The notes under the pieces are model-generated. The model did not search any database. It saw nothing but the letters and a program-made list of their open reading frames with translations, and was not told the origin of the DNA. The translations under genes and the position numbers were made by a program. A stretch of DNA of 61,118 nt from Moorena bouillonii PNG. Its GTDB lineage: Bacteria; Cyanobacteriota; Cyanobacteriia; Cyanobacteriales; Coleofasciculaceae. The stretch lies in NCBI RefSeq assembly GCF_001942495.1, contig NZ_MKZS01000001.1, positions 6,285,889 to 6,347,006 on the forward strand, written 5' to 3'. Positions 46,010 through 54,161 of the stretch are shown here, piece by piece. Positions within the stretch are counted from its first letter, which is position 1; each line of letters begins with the position of its first letter.

Positions 46010-46441
46010 TTAGAGTTTAAGACTACCAGTATTGACCACAGGTTGTATATTTTGCTCAGCCGTCAAAACCACTAGCAAATTGTTAATCATTGCTGCTTTT
46101 GTTTCCTGGTCTAGCTCGATAATTTGGTGATCGTTTAGCCGCTTGATGGACATTTCCACCATGCTTAAGGCACCTTCGATAATTTCTTGACGAGCTGCGA
46201 TGATTGCTTGTGCTTGCTGACGCCTTAGCATCACTTGGGCAATTTCCGGAGCGTAGGCTAAATAGGAAATACGACTATCTATCACCTCGACACCTGACAC
46301 CTCCAAGCGAGCCTGTAACTCTTCCTTGAGAGCTGCTGCAATCTCTTCGGGGCTGCCTCTGAGTGAGGCTAGGTTTTCTTGATTAGTATCGTAGGGATAG
46401 CGACTAGCTAAACCACGGATAGCAGTCTCACTGTGACTACT
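46010..46441 (-). pseudogene. SPFH/Band 7 protein, C-terminal fragment
   Basis: The minus-strand frame reads AIRGLASRYPYDTNQENLAS, SPEEIAAALKEELQARLEVS, then GVEVIDSRISYLAYAPEIAQ and ends with QPVVNTGSLKL. This is the C-terminal half of an SPFH-domain (stomatin-like) membrane-scaffold protein. The frame enters from the end of the IS200/IS605-type element at about 46441; about 160 N-terminal residues of a normal protein are missing and do not reappear at the other end of the element. A short product from the TTG at 46306 is possible but the gene is most simply seen as broken. Confidence 0.8.
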
Positions 46442-46600
46442 CCCACATCAAATCAAAGATTATGATGTGGGCTTCTCAAACTCACGTATGAGACTTGCTG
46501 CTCCTCGGCGGAGGCCGACGCTACGCGAACGACATCCTGTGTCGATTTACTACAGCCATCAAGCGGTAGTCCAACCGCCAATAATCCACGATTCAAAATG
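46442..46600 (-). ncRNA. Predicted omega RNA region of TnpB
   Basis: In studied IS200/IS605 elements the guide RNA scaffold overlaps the 3' end of tnpB and runs to the element end, with the guide taken from the flank. Here that corresponds to the minus strand from roughly 46600 to 46442, ending with the CCCACATCA hairpin. The guide would begin GTAGTCACAGTGAGACTGCT or within a base or two of it. The 5' boundary is a guess and there is no direct evidence of transcription. Confidence 0.35.
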
Positions 46601-47760
46601 TTGATACCACTGTTCCAATCACGATCAATTTTGACATGGCAGCTAGAACAGCAATGAACACGATCGCCTAAACTTTTTTCGACCCTAGAGCCACAGTTGA
46701 AACACTCAATACTTGTGCCACGTGGGTTAACTTCCTGAACTAACAAACCGCGTTTGACCGCCACTGCTTGCAATATTTCCAAGAATGCTCCCCAGGCTGC
46801 ATCATGTATTGATTTTGCTAAATTAGTTCGTGCAAGTCCTTTGATATTTAAGTTTTCATAAGCTATTAAGTCATATTTGTTGCACAGCCAATGAGCAACC
46901 TGATAATGAAATTCTTTTCGACAACGGGCTAAATGAAGGTGTAATAAAGCGCCTTTATTTTTAGCTTTTTTCCAGTTACTAGACCCTTTAACACGACGTG
47001 ACATTACTTTTTGAGCTAATGCCAGTCTGTCTTGAGCCTTCCTATAGAACTGTGGAATAGGTACAGCTTCACCGTCAGACGTAGTTAAAAATTTTTCTAA
47101 GCCAACGTCAATCCCAACAGCAGATTTAACCAAATTTATAGGCAATATTTCAGGTACGGTGTCATCCTTCATTGAGATGCAACAATACCAACCGTCAGCT
47201 TTTTTGACTATAGAGCATTGCTTGAGAGTAAATCCATCAGGTAATGGTCGATGCATCACCACAGGGATTGAACCAATTCGGCTTAGTTTTAAAACCCCAT
47301 CAATTAAATGCGCTCCGGCTTTAGGACTGTTAATTCTAGGAAAGACAAACGATTGACCTTTGGTCACGCTGCGCGATCGAAGTTCGCCAGCCTTCTTGAA
47401 CCGAGGTCTACCTCCACGTTTGCCGCTAGCATCAGGTTTTCGCCACCTATCCCACGCCTTGTTAAGACGTTGTAAATTAACCTGTTGGGTTTCTGCGTAA
47501 ATTTTTTTGTATTCAGGAAATAGTCGTTTTGTTTCTTTGAGAGCTGCCTGTTGAGTGTAGTAATTTACCGTTTCTGGAATTTCACCAATCGGCTCACTTA
47601 CCAAGCTGCACCTGTCAATCGGACAACGAGTCCGATGAAGCCAATCAAGTCGTTGTCCCAAAGCGTAGTTCCAATGACGACGCAACAATTCAAGCCATTT
47701 TTCCATGATGGCGATTTGTTCAGGGTTTGGCTTGATTCGGTAGCAATAAGTGAGTATCAT
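46453..47760 (-). CDS. tnpB: TnpB RNA-guided nuclease (IS200/IS605 OrfB)
   Basis: A 435-aa protein with all parts expected of an active TnpB. RuvC residues: Asp218 (VGIDVG), Glu302 (AYENLNIKG) and Asp381 (DRDWNSGIN). Zinc ribbon: C353, C356, C371, C374 (ECFNCG, CCSSCH). The N-terminal helix-turn-helix-like part starts MILTYCYRIKPN. The C-terminal VVRVASASAEEQ is encoded by a captured GTTCGCGTAGCG-type repeat, so the tail is variable DNA. It cleaves DNA under RNA guidance in studied relatives and keeps the element at its site. Confidence 0.93.
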   Translation of the reverse strand: MILTYCYRIKPNPEQIAIMEKWLELLRRHWNYALGQRLDWLHRTRCPIDRCSLVSEPIGEIPETVNYYTQQAALKETKRLFPEYKKIYAETQQVNLQRLNKAWDRWRKPDASGKRGGRPRFKKAGELRSRSVTKGQSFVFPRINSPKAGAHLIDGVLKLSRIGSIPVVMHRPLPDGFTLKQCSIVKKADGWYCCISMKDDTVPEILPINLVKSAVGIDVGLEKFLTTSDGEAVPIPQFYRKAQDRLALAQKVMSRRVKGSSNWKKAKNKGALLHLHLARCRKEFHYQVAHWLCNKYDLIAYENLNIKGLARTNLAKSIHDAAWGAFLEILQAVAVKRGLLVQEVNPRGTSIECFNCGSRVEKSLGDRVHCCSSCHVKIDRDWNSGINILNRGLLAVGLPLDGCSKSTQDVVRVASASAEEQQVSYVSLRSPHHNL

Positions 47761-47789
47761 GGTTTTATTGCAATATTTATCGCAAAATC

Positions 47790-48234
47790 ATGAAAGGCAA
47801 CTATACAAGAGAGAACAGGTCGGTTGATCGTATTACTGTACATATTGTACTAGTAACCAAGTACAGACGATAAGTCATATCATAACAAATTTTGATGTGG
47901 CCTACGGCCGACGCTGCGCGAACAGGTTAAAGCAAATTTGCTCTGACACTTGTGTTAAATGGGACTGTAACCTAGTAGAATTTAACGGAGAGAAAGATCA
48001 CATTCACTTACTTGTTGACCTTAACCCTAAAGTCGCTCCAGTTAAACTAATAGCAAATATCAAGACTGTGACTAGTAGATTAATTCGTTACTGATTTTCT
48101 GATTACTTAAAACGGTTTTACACCAGACAAAAAGGTTTTCACCGACAGGATATTATTTTGTAGCCTCTTGTGGCGGCGTAACGATTGAGCAACTAAAGAG
48201 TTATGTCCACGCGCCAGAATACCCCGTCAGGTAA
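47790..48234 (+). pseudogene. tnpA: TnpA (Y1 HUH transposase), inactivated
   Basis: Reads MKGNYTRENRSVDRITVHIV, LVTKYRR, then TAA; later pieces are ICSDTCVKWDCNLVEFNGEK, DHIHLLVDLNPKVAPVKLIA (HUH motif HIH), a TGA after RLIRY, and TIEQLKSYVHAPEYP. Between the first two pieces a GGCCTACGGCCGACGCTGCG repeat has been inserted. With at least two stops and an insertion the catalytic chain cannot be made. It starts 29 bp from the divergent tnpB start. Confidence 0.85.
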
Positions 48235-48329
48235 TTCCCAAGGGGCTGTGTGCGGAACCTGCGTCCGCACTTTATACGCCCCGTCTCCCGCGCTTCATGC
48301 GCGGGTATAACGGGAGACCCCTTACCTGT

Positions 48330-48458
48330 TTAGTTGGAAAACCCCACAAGACCTTTACCTAACCACACACCAAAACTAGCGATCGCAATAATCCCTACCA
48401 GAGCAGCAAAACCATTAACTTTAAAGGTAGGAATTTCCTGAATACGTTCCATTTGCAT
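48330..48458 (-). CDS. Small single-pass membrane protein
   Basis: A 40-42-aa protein: polar start (MQMERIQEIPTFKVN), one hydrophobic helix (FAALVGIIAIASFGVWLGKG), short tail (LVGFSN). Starts at 48458 or at the in-frame ATG 48452. The HIP1 octamer lies within the helix codons. Size and layout recall small thylakoid proteins of photosystem complexes, but I cannot match it to a named Psb, Psa or Pet subunit. It lies just outside the IS element. Confidence 0.65.
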   Translation of the reverse strand: MQMERIQEIPTFKVNGFAALVGIIAIASFGVWLGKGLVGFSN

Positions 48459-48554
48459 GTATCGTTTGTGTATTGCTCTTTTTTGTTTTAGCTAATTGGC
48501 TGATACATCTATTTTGCTTGGTTTATCGGGGATTTGACAGTACCCGTAGGGGTA

Positions 48555-49736
48555 CTAATGACTAATTTGACGGTAAACCTGAATCATTTGTTGTGCGATC
48601 GCATTCCAACTATAGTGCTTTAAAGCATAGTCCTGAGCCTTGACTCCCCGCAGTTGGCATTCATCCTGATTTTGAAGGGCTTCCCGTAACTGTCTAGTCA
48701 AAGCCTGAACCTCGCAAGGACTGACCCATCCTGCTTCAGCATCTTTGACGTTTTCCCAAATATGGACTTGGTCAGAAATCACCACTGCTGTCCCAGCCAC
48801 CATCGCTTCCGCTACCGCAATCCCAAAGTTTTCGTAGTAAGATGGCAGGACAAATACGTCCGCATCCTTTAACAATGCTGCTTTCAAGTCACCGGTCACG
48901 AAACCAGTAATGGTAGTATTTGATGATAGAGTTGAAGCCTTGATCTGGTCTATGATAGTATTTTCATAATTTGGGTCTTGAGGATTAGTTCCCGCCAAGA
49001 CAAAGTGAAACTGGAATCCCTCGTTTAATAGCTTCTCTAGAGCTGGCATAAGTAAATTCAATCCCTTCTTCGGGTCAATACGAGACATAAACAACACTAA
49101 GGGTTGGTCATGGGGAATCTTTAATTCAGTACGTGCTCTCCCTTGTGGTTGCTGGAGTTGTTGCTGGATTGGCGGCGTTACTCCTAAGGGAATCACGATA
49201 TCAGGGGATGCTGTCCCAAAACGTTCCGAAATCTTAGCTTCCTGTTGACTGGTAAAGTGTATACCAGCTGCTCCAGCTAAATTCGGTTTCTCCCACAGTG
49301 CGGCATAGATGCGCTTTAGCTGTTGTTTCTTCCGCAAATCCGCTGGGTCAAGGGTACCTAAGGGACGCAATAGGTAGGGTAATCCCCGTTTTCGGGCGAT
49401 GGTAGCCGCTGCTGTACTGACTGGGGAAAACAAGGCATGGATATGGGCAAGGTCAAATTCTGAGGCGTGTTGCCATAGCCAGCGTAATAAGCCCAGAGAA
49501 AATTTATAGCGGCGAAAGGGAGAGCAACGGAAGTATCTGATCTGATAACCATCCTGTTCTACTGGTTGATCCAGGGGTACATCCAAAGGGGGTTGACCAG
49601 CATCCCCATTAGAGTTAGTAGTTAGTACTGTAATTGCTACTCCTTGAGATGCCAGAGCCTGAGATAGTCCCTTTACCATTTGACTCGGACCACCATATAC
49701 CAGGGAAATCGACGGGACGATTTGTAAAATTCGCAT
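48555..49736 (-). CDS. GT4-family glycosyltransferase, HpsP-like
   Basis: A 393-aa retaining GT-B enzyme: MRILQIVPSISLVYGGPSQM at the start, FDLAHIHALFSP, FMSRIDPKKGLNLLMPAL and the donor-site motif SYYENFGIAVAEAM. The overall pattern resembles GT4 enzymes of the hormogonium polysaccharide (Hps) group, though no other hps genes are visible. Start at 49736 follows family convention; 13 more codons are open upstream. Isolated from the main glycan region by the IS element. Confidence 0.88.
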   Translation of the reverse strand: MRILQIVPSISLVYGGPSQMVKGLSQALASQGVAITVLTTNSNGDAGQPPLDVPLDQPVEQDGYQIRYFRCSPFRRYKFSLGLLRWLWQHASEFDLAHIHALFSPVSTAAATIARKRGLPYLLRPLGTLDPADLRKKQQLKRIYAALWEKPNLAGAAGIHFTSQQEAKISERFGTASPDIVIPLGVTPPIQQQLQQPQGRARTELKIPHDQPLVLFMSRIDPKKGLNLLMPALEKLLNEGFQFHFVLAGTNPQDPNYENTIIDQIKASTLSSNTTITGFVTGDLKAALLKDADVFVLPSYYENFGIAVAEAMVAGTAVVISDQVHIWENVKDAEAGWVSPCEVQALTRQLREALQNQDECQLRGVKAQDYALKHYSWNAIAQQMIQVYRQISH

Positions 49737-50182
49737 GGGATATTTCTTAATACCAAGTTGGGTCAAAGATAGCACTATTCCTAATCAACCTTAGGAGCAA
49801 TCACGAGCTTACGCCATCATTGAGCAACCTTTAGGTAAGCATTCAGCCGTCAGCTTTTAGCTCACGCTACTTGAGGTGCCGTCAGCCTTGTGGCACAGGC
49901 TTTGGCCACGCTACGCGAATGGCCACGCTGTGCGAACGACGCTGGGAGGTAACTCAGCATTATTCCAATGCTTACTTGTTGTCTTGATGCAATAGCGAGT
50001 GGGGGGAACCCCCAAGACCGCGCTGCCTTCCCAAGACCGTAATGGTGCGTTTTCCGTAGGCGAATTAAATTCGCCACGGGTCGCACCTCTGCATCGCTTA
50101 TTCCAAAGCTGGTAGCTGATAGCTGATAGCTGATAGCTTAAGGATTCCTGTTCCCTATTCGGAAGTTGAACAGTTGTGACGG
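49737..50182. repeat. Repeat block: inverted dispersed repeat with nested palindrome
   Basis: CAGCCGT STRR and CACGCTACTTGAGGTGCCGT (about 49840-49887), GCCACGCTACGCGAATGGCC (about 49909), then an inverted full dispersed repeat (49980-50097) that itself contains a 44-bp palindromic insert at 50044-50087, then GCTGATA heptamers and CCCTATTCGGAAGTTGAACA, which recurs near 52676. No gene; frames here are repeat translation. Confidence 0.82.
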
Positions 50183-52366
50183 TTAACCTTCTTCAAGGTC
50201 ACCAATATCCCGCTTCAGAGGTCGCTTGTAGGTAAAGGTGAAGGTATCGCCACTTTCAATTACCTGGCGGATTTCGCTATACATGGGATAATCACCCACT
50301 CCACTGACACTTGCCCAGCCCCGCGCCCTAGTTAATGCTACAAATAGCTGGTTACGCAAACTCACATCACTCTCGTTCCTGGCAACATTATCAATACCGA
50401 CCACATACACCATATCGGCTTCATTACCCTTAGCACGGGGCACACGAGATATAGTTACCCCACCATCTTTCCAGAAGCGATCGCGATCAACGTGGGGCCA
50501 TTGAGGCTTTAGTTCATTCAACTCTAATGCTGTGGGAATATAAATATCAATGTCTTGCTCCATCAAAACAACAGCGACATGATTTTCTAATTCAATTGCT
50601 TCAGAACTGGAGCCTAAAACTAGCACTAAGATTTCTGTACTCGCTTTAAGGTCATCATCAACCAGATTATGCATAATCTTATCTGCCAAAGCACTCATTT
50701 CTTCCTGACGAGAGCCATAGGTTTCAAAGTCTAATACTGGTGCGCTCCACAATTCAGGAACGGGATTGGGGGAGTTTTCTTTTGGACGATGGATGGTGAT
50801 TTGTTGACCGGGAATAAAGTTTCCTTTGACTTCATAACCAATTTTTTCCCAATCTTCCTTTCTGGTAATTCCAGTTAGCATGCCCTCAGGACGTAGCAAC
50901 CCCATTCCGAGCCCATGAGCAGCGGTGAGAATTGAGCCAGGAGTGCGGTAACAGCGCCGCATAACTTCAGATTTTTTAATACCACCGGGGTATTGTGGTC
51001 CTTGTGACAAAAGTCGGCTGAGATTTTCACCTAACAGTTCTTTTGTGGTAGGGATTTTTAAGGTGTCTAGGCTTTGAGCTTCGTCATAAGCCCAGATTAA
51101 GCGCCGTTGTTCTGGCTGTTCTGGGTTAACGGGTCGTAAGGCTTGATAAGCTAGCCAATAAATTGCTTGTTTGCCCTGGAATTTTAAATAATCTTCAGTA
51201 ACTAAGTCTTGTCCTTCATCAATTAAAATAGCATCAAAGCAGGGTTCAATGTTGATTTCTTCCGATAGCCGTTTACAAAGTTCTGCTAAACCACGATTGG
51301 GCTGTCTTTCCCGAGTATCCCGAGCGGATTTGGCTCTAGCTCCATTTAACTGGCAAATTGTGCTGTACAAACCAGGCTGATCCTTAGCACCCCAAGCATG
51401 AAGCACTCGCAGTTTGTGGTTAGTCTTGTGGTCATACTGGATATCGCCATTGCTGAAACGACGCAGCCATCGATCCACTAACCCAATCATTAAGTCGTAG
51501 AGGGTGCGACTAAAAAACACTAACCCAATCGTCCAGTCTGGGTGCTTCAAGTGCATATGAGCAGCTTTTTGGCATAGCAGCACTGTTTTTCCTGACCCCG
51601 CAATCCCCCGCAGCCGCTGAAACCCAGGAGGGATTTCTTTACCAATGTGTTCCTGCTGCATATCTAATTCGTAGAGTTGTTGGGAGTAAGCGGCTACAAC
51701 ATTAGCGCGCGTTTTGCCTTCGGTAGAGACTAGGCTACGCAGAGGTTTACGGAAAATTGGTGCTCCGCTGATCACGGCTAAAAGTAACTTCCACTGCTGA
51801 TCATCTATGTCTTCTCCTGGTATCACTGATTCAGTTTCTTGAATACACTCTAGGAAGCCAACTTTACCGAGTTGGTCTTGGAAGATAATGGGAGGACAGT
51901 CTGGCAGTTGGTCAAAACCGTGGTGTTGCCATTGTTCTTGAGTAATTAGAGGAAGAGCAATCATCGCCCTACCGGTAACTTTGCGCCAAATAGCAGGTTC
52001 GCGATCGCAAAAGGCGAGTATTGCTTTTAACTGATGTTCAGCTTGTTGGTAGGGATGTGCTTCAGTGGTGGAACAGTTTTGGAGTTGCCACTGATCACCA
52101 TCAATAGTAATGATTTGATCAATGGTGATAGATTGGATTTCAATTACTACTAGACCAAGGTCTTGATCAGCAATTAAAATATCAGGCTCTTTAGAGATTT
52201 CCCCTACTTTATAAAAAATAGGATAGCGCCAGTAACCAATACAATTGCGTTCTGAAAATGCACTGCGAGTGGCATCCCACACTCTTTGTTTTCCTGTTTC
52301 TTCACTTTCTGTGATCGGTTCAGTGGTAATAAACTTGCGACCCTGATCTGTATCGATAACCGACAT
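50183..52366 (-). CDS. SF1 helicase with N-terminal NERD-like domain
   Basis: A 727-aa protein. Residues about 20-130 resemble a nuclease-related (NERD-like) domain: PDILIADQDLGLVVIEIQS, with Asp62 and Glu76, but Gln78 replaces the Lys of a PD-(D/E)xK site. The helicase core has RLRGIAGSGKTVLL (P-loop 254-261), AILIDEGQDL (motif II, 379-388), and near the C-terminus TISRVPRAKGNEADMVYVVG and QLFVALTRARGWASVSG (motifs V-VI, UvrD-like). Probably an ATP-dependent DNA or RNA translocase; cellular role unknown. It stands alone. Confidence 0.87.
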   Translation of the reverse strand: MSVIDTDQGRKFITTEPITESEETGKQRVWDATRSAFSERNCIGYWRYPIFYKVGEISKEPDILIADQDLGLVVIEIQSITIDQIITIDGDQWQLQNCSTTEAHPYQQAEHQLKAILAFCDREPAIWRKVTGRAMIALPLITQEQWQHHGFDQLPDCPPIIFQDQLGKVGFLECIQETESVIPGEDIDDQQWKLLLAVISGAPIFRKPLRSLVSTEGKTRANVVAAYSQQLYELDMQQEHIGKEIPPGFQRLRGIAGSGKTVLLCQKAAHMHLKHPDWTIGLVFFSRTLYDLMIGLVDRWLRRFSNGDIQYDHKTNHKLRVLHAWGAKDQPGLYSTICQLNGARAKSARDTRERQPNRGLAELCKRLSEEINIEPCFDAILIDEGQDLVTEDYLKFQGKQAIYWLAYQALRPVNPEQPEQRRLIWAYDEAQSLDTLKIPTTKELLGENLSRLLSQGPQYPGGIKKSEVMRRCYRTPGSILTAAHGLGMGLLRPEGMLTGITRKEDWEKIGYEVKGNFIPGQQITIHRPKENSPNPVPELWSAPVLDFETYGSRQEEMSALADKIMHNLVDDDLKASTEILVLVLGSSSEAIELENHVAVVLMEQDIDIYIPTALELNELKPQWPHVDRDRFWKDGGVTISRVPRAKGNEADMVYVVGIDNVARNESDVSLRNQLFVALTRARGWASVSGVGDYPMYSEIRQVIESGDTFTFTYKRPLKRDIGDLEEG

Positions 52367-52821
52367 TTGGGCTAATTTCCTCTGGTAAGATTTACATCGC
52401 TTTTAAGGTGAGGTACACAATTTTAGGGAACAGGGAATAGGGAACAGGGAACAGGGAATAGGAACCCAGCCCTACTCCCTGCTCCCAAGCTCCCTAAAAC
52501 CTAAGACGAAAGTACTTCACCTAATTGAGAACTGCTATACGGCTTTATACAGTCCTAAAGCTAGAGTTCCCAAATTGTGAGCTATGGAATACAGGGTGCA
52601 GGGAATTCCAATGAAACGAAAAATTCAGGGTTTAGGCCAGGAACAGAACAAAAGGAATAGGGGAGATTCCTGTTTCCTATTCGGAAGTTGAACAGAAATC
52701 TTGCACCATTGTTATTAATCCTAGGGTGGGCAGTGCTTACCAACGCCCTTTGCAAGCTTAGTTAGCGGAATGTGGGTTATAATGTAAAAGGGTTAAGTAA
52801 AAACAGGGGCGCAGAAGAGCA
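52367..52821. other. Gene-less stretch with STRR and half palindromic element
   Basis: GGGAACA/GGGAATA heptamers (about 52424-52462), CCTATTCGGAAGTTGAACAG (about 52676) matching the copy near 50155, and a lone left arm GGTGGGCAGTGC (52725-52736) whose partner arm is lost. TATAATGTAAAAGG near 52778 could be part of the promoter for the hydrolase at 52822. Confidence 0.65.
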
Positions 52822-53364
52822 ATGAAGACAGCACTGATACTAGTAGATATTCAGAATGACTACTTTCCTGGTGGTTCTATGGAACTAGTGGGTATGAATT
52901 TAGCTAGTCAAAATTCTCAACATTTACTAGAGCATTTTCGGTCAAACAAGTTGCCAACGTTTCACATTCAGCACTTTTTTGAAGCTGATTCTAATGCAGG
53001 CTTTTTTATCCGAGGTACTGAAGGAGTTGAAATCCATGAGAGTATTAAACCCCTTCCTGGTGAAACTGTAATCCCGAAAAATTATCCCAATAGCTTTCGG
53101 GAAACTACGTTGCTGGATCAACTCAAACAAGCTGACATTGAACAGCTAGTTATTTGCGGTGCCATGAGTCACATGTGTATTGATGCTACCACTCGCGCTG
53201 CTGCTGATTTGGGTTTTAAGTGTCAGGTAGTTCATGATGCCTGTGCTACTAGAGATCTGGTTTTTGGCAATCAGAAGATTATCGCTCAAGATGTACATGG
53301 GGCGTTTATGAATGCTTTGGGTTTTGCCTATGCTGATGTGATTAGCTTATCGGATTTTGTGTAG
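52822..53364 (+). CDS. Isochorismatase-family cysteine hydrolase
   Basis: A 180-aa hydrolase with the full catalytic triad of the family: Asp9 (LVDIQNDYFPGG), Lys86 (VIPKNYPNSF) and Cys119 (GAMSHMCIDATTRAA). The family includes nicotinamidases and other amidases; the substrate is not decidable here. SD-like GAAGAG lies just before the ATG. Its last 18 bp overlap the convergent gene's end. Confidence 0.92.
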   Translation: MKTALILVDIQNDYFPGGSMELVGMNLASQNSQHLLEHFRSNKLPTFHIQHFFEADSNAGFFIRGTEGVEIHESIKPLPGETVIPKNYPNSFRETTLLDQLKQADIEQLVICGAMSHMCIDATTRAAADLGFKCQVVHDACATRDLVFGNQKIIAQDVHGAFMNALGFAYADVISLSDFV

Positions 53365-54033
53365 GAATTGATCCGAGATAACCGGGTCGCTACAGTTAAG
53401 AAGCGATAGCTGACCTGTCTGAAGATCTACTTTCAGAACTTGATCAGAAGTCGGTATGTAAGCTTTCGAACCAGATTCATCGAGACTAGGGGGTCCCGAG
53501 AGCCACCAGCTTCCACCGGTAGCTCTTTGCACAATCTCTGAAGTTGGAACATCCAATATCTCTTGAACATTGTCAAAATCATGTTGGATAATCAATTCAT
53601 TTTGTGGATTCAAAACCACAATTGCATACTTGCTTTTAACATTAATCCACTCATCGAGCATCAACACCTCTCCTTGTTGGCCTACTAACAAGTAGCGAGG
53701 TCCGTATTCTTGAGGTAATTTATCTTCCCAGATTATCTCTGATACATTACCCATCAGTCGTACCAATCTACCGTATCCTTGCGTAGACTTCCATTTGTCT
53801 GGCGTTGATACAGTGAAGCGGAAGTCCCCTTGTGGCGAAAAGAACTCAGTTTGTAAAGGTGGTAAACTGATTCGATCAACATCGGGAGCATTTTCCGGTT
53901 CACCCATAAGATCTTTAGGTGTAATATTCTGTTTCTGAATCATTTGAGTTGGATGAGCCCATGACCCTCTGGGAACTGCTACTACCAATATTGCGAGAAT
54001 AACGATCTGGCAGATCAATAGGAAGTATCGCAT
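53347..54033 (-). CDS. Exported hypothetical protein
   Basis: A 228-aa protein with an N-terminal hydrophobic helix (MRYFLLICQIVILAILVVAV, cleavable near SWA-H) and a beta-rich exported part (FFSPQGDFRFTVSTPDKWKS; GEVLMLDEWINVKSKYAIVV; DQVLKVDLQTGQLSLLN). Strand pattern suggests a beta-propeller-like or jelly fold, but I recognise no domain. ATG at 54033 preferred over 54054 because it opens directly on the signal helix. It follows the metalloprotease gene in the same direction. Confidence 0.72.
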   Translation of the reverse strand: MRYFLLICQIVILAILVVAVPRGSWAHPTQMIQKQNITPKDLMGEPENAPDVDRISLPPLQTEFFSPQGDFRFTVSTPDKWKSTQGYGRLVRLMGNVSEIIWEDKLPQEYGPRYLLVGQQGEVLMLDEWINVKSKYAIVVLNPQNELIIQHDFDNVQEILDVPTSEIVQRATGGSWWLSGPPSLDESGSKAYIPTSDQVLKVDLQTGQLSLLNCSDPVISDQFLHKIR

Positions 54034-54161
54034 TAGCACTTCACTACGTTTCAATTAAACTACACTGTAAGAAAACGAACTGCATCGAACTTAATGGTTA
54101 ATTGCAGTTCGTTTAGGATTTTGCCTAATTACTCGCCGAGCATAGGTCTCCCCTAACTCTA

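Larger units (their letters stand above)
46442..48316. mobile_element. IS200/IS605-type element, divergent tnpA/tnpB
   Basis: The tnpB end is marked by a 9-bp hairpin CCCACATCA/TGATGTGGG (46442-46450 with 46463-46471) that overlaps the tnpB stop; the tnpA end has hairpins TGCGGA/TCCGCA (48251-48269) and CCCGCGC-TTCAT-GCGCGGG (48287-48305). Subterminal hairpins without inverted repeats are the rule for this family. The exact right boundary is uncertain. tnpA is dead, so mobility would need a TnpA supplied in trans. Confidence 0.75.
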
